DNA from: Agarophyton chilense
Taxonomy: Eukaryota > Rhodophyta > Florideophyceae > Gracilariales > Gracilariaceae
NCBI GenBank assembly: GCA_030374765.1
Contig: JARGXX010000129.1
Span: forward strand, 434,001-498,000
Direction: 5' to 3'
DNA length: 64,000 nt
Part shown: one piece after another, positions 63,748 to 64,000 of the stretch
How positions within the stretch are numbered: the first letter of the stretch is position 1
Layout of the letters: each line of letters starts with the position of its first letter
Program-made: the position numbers and the translations under genes
Notes under the pieces: model-generated
Told to the model about the DNA's origin: nothing
Databases searched by the model: none
The model's input: the letters and a program-made list of their open reading frames with translations, nothing else

Positions 63748-64000
63748 TTAATCACTCTCATTCCTTCTTTGGTCTTCGTAATCGTCGGCCGCCAGAATGA
63801 ATTCGTTCAGAAGCGTTTCACGCTCGCCGCGCACCCCGACTATTCCAGAAGCAATGGCATTTTGCGTCACAGCTAGACGGTGGTTGCCTATAACTTTTTT
63901 GAAACGGTCGTTGAGTGTCTTCCACGACGATGCGCAGGCGGTATTGAAGGGGCCTGGCGGGCACGAAGAAACAAATACGGGCAAAGTTTCTTTAAACATT
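63748..64000 (-). pseudogene. Harbinger-associated Myb/trihelix-like protein (partial at window end)
   Basis: 83 codons from the window edge to TAA 63748-63750. The pattern SWKTLNDRFKKVIGNHR, then NAIASGIVGVRGERETLL, is that of the Myb/SANT-like DNA-binding partner of PIF/Harbinger transposases (W-x-L..R, RASGI, E..LLD). The partner brings the transposase to its ends in the nucleus. The N-terminus is outside the window. It converges on the transposase at 62390. Confidence 0.65.

Overview
The window is eukaryotic nuclear DNA: a few intact housekeeping genes in a sea of decayed transposable elements. The genes have few or no introns. The transporter has two introns (104 and 226 bp), the 1661-codon SHPRH-like gene has none, and the visible part of eIF2-gamma has none. 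The transporter starts with a plastid-type presequence. A compact, intron-poor alga fits best, and a florideophyte red alga such as Chondrus is my guess. That is inference: no rRNA, organelle gene or other diagnostic marker is present.

Layout. 1-847 (-): translation factor eIF2-gamma, cut by the window edge. 848-2769: intergenic DNA with a 20-bp minisatellite (1681-1840) and an unusual array of about nine stem-loops that share a loop motif (2103-2445). 2770-12077: Ty3/gypsy chromovirus-like element A, on the minus strand, bounded by TTCCT target duplications. Its right LTR has a partial internal duplication, and an inverted LTR of the same subfamily follows (12612 to about 13440). 13488-15760: gene fragments, including a broken dihydroorotate dehydrogenase. 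17280-20414: a Plavaka/CACTA-type transposase whose frame is intact for 3.1 kb but has ten internal stops. 20498-27380: two head-to-head relatives of an associated protein, flanking a TsaD/OSGEPL1 pseudogene fragment. 28862-30621: RNase H-integrase remnant of another gypsy-type element. 30632-36194: mostly unrecognised DNA and small fragments.

36195-47591 is gypsy element B, also on the minus strand. It is complete, with two 864-bp LTRs, GATAT target duplications, a PPT and a PBS. It is inserted into a PIF/Harbinger transposase pseudogene, whose two halves lie on either side. 48639-50046 and 59600-60884 are Tc1/mariner-type elements with TA duplications. Between them lie the two intact convergent host genes: an SLC17/PHT4-type anion transporter (+, 51520-53346) and a SHPRH-type SNF2 helicase with PHD and RING fingers (-, 54467-59452). 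61354-62241 is a solo LTR related to B, followed by a second Harbinger transposase (+, 62390-63106) and its Myb-like partner (-, at the window end).

Most interesting points: (i) the stem-loop array with different stems but a common loop; (ii) both gypsy elements carry an antisense open frame between pol and the 3' LTR, and B's is 592 codons, intact and followed by a poly(A) signal, while a fragment elsewhere looks related; (iii) the two related gypsy elements seem to use different gag-pol strategies, a canonical -1 slippery heptamer in B and a TAATG stop-start overlap in A; (iv) decay here is mainly by substitution. B's two LTRs differ at about 26 positions with no indel, which helps explain why many dead frames are full of stops yet unshifted.
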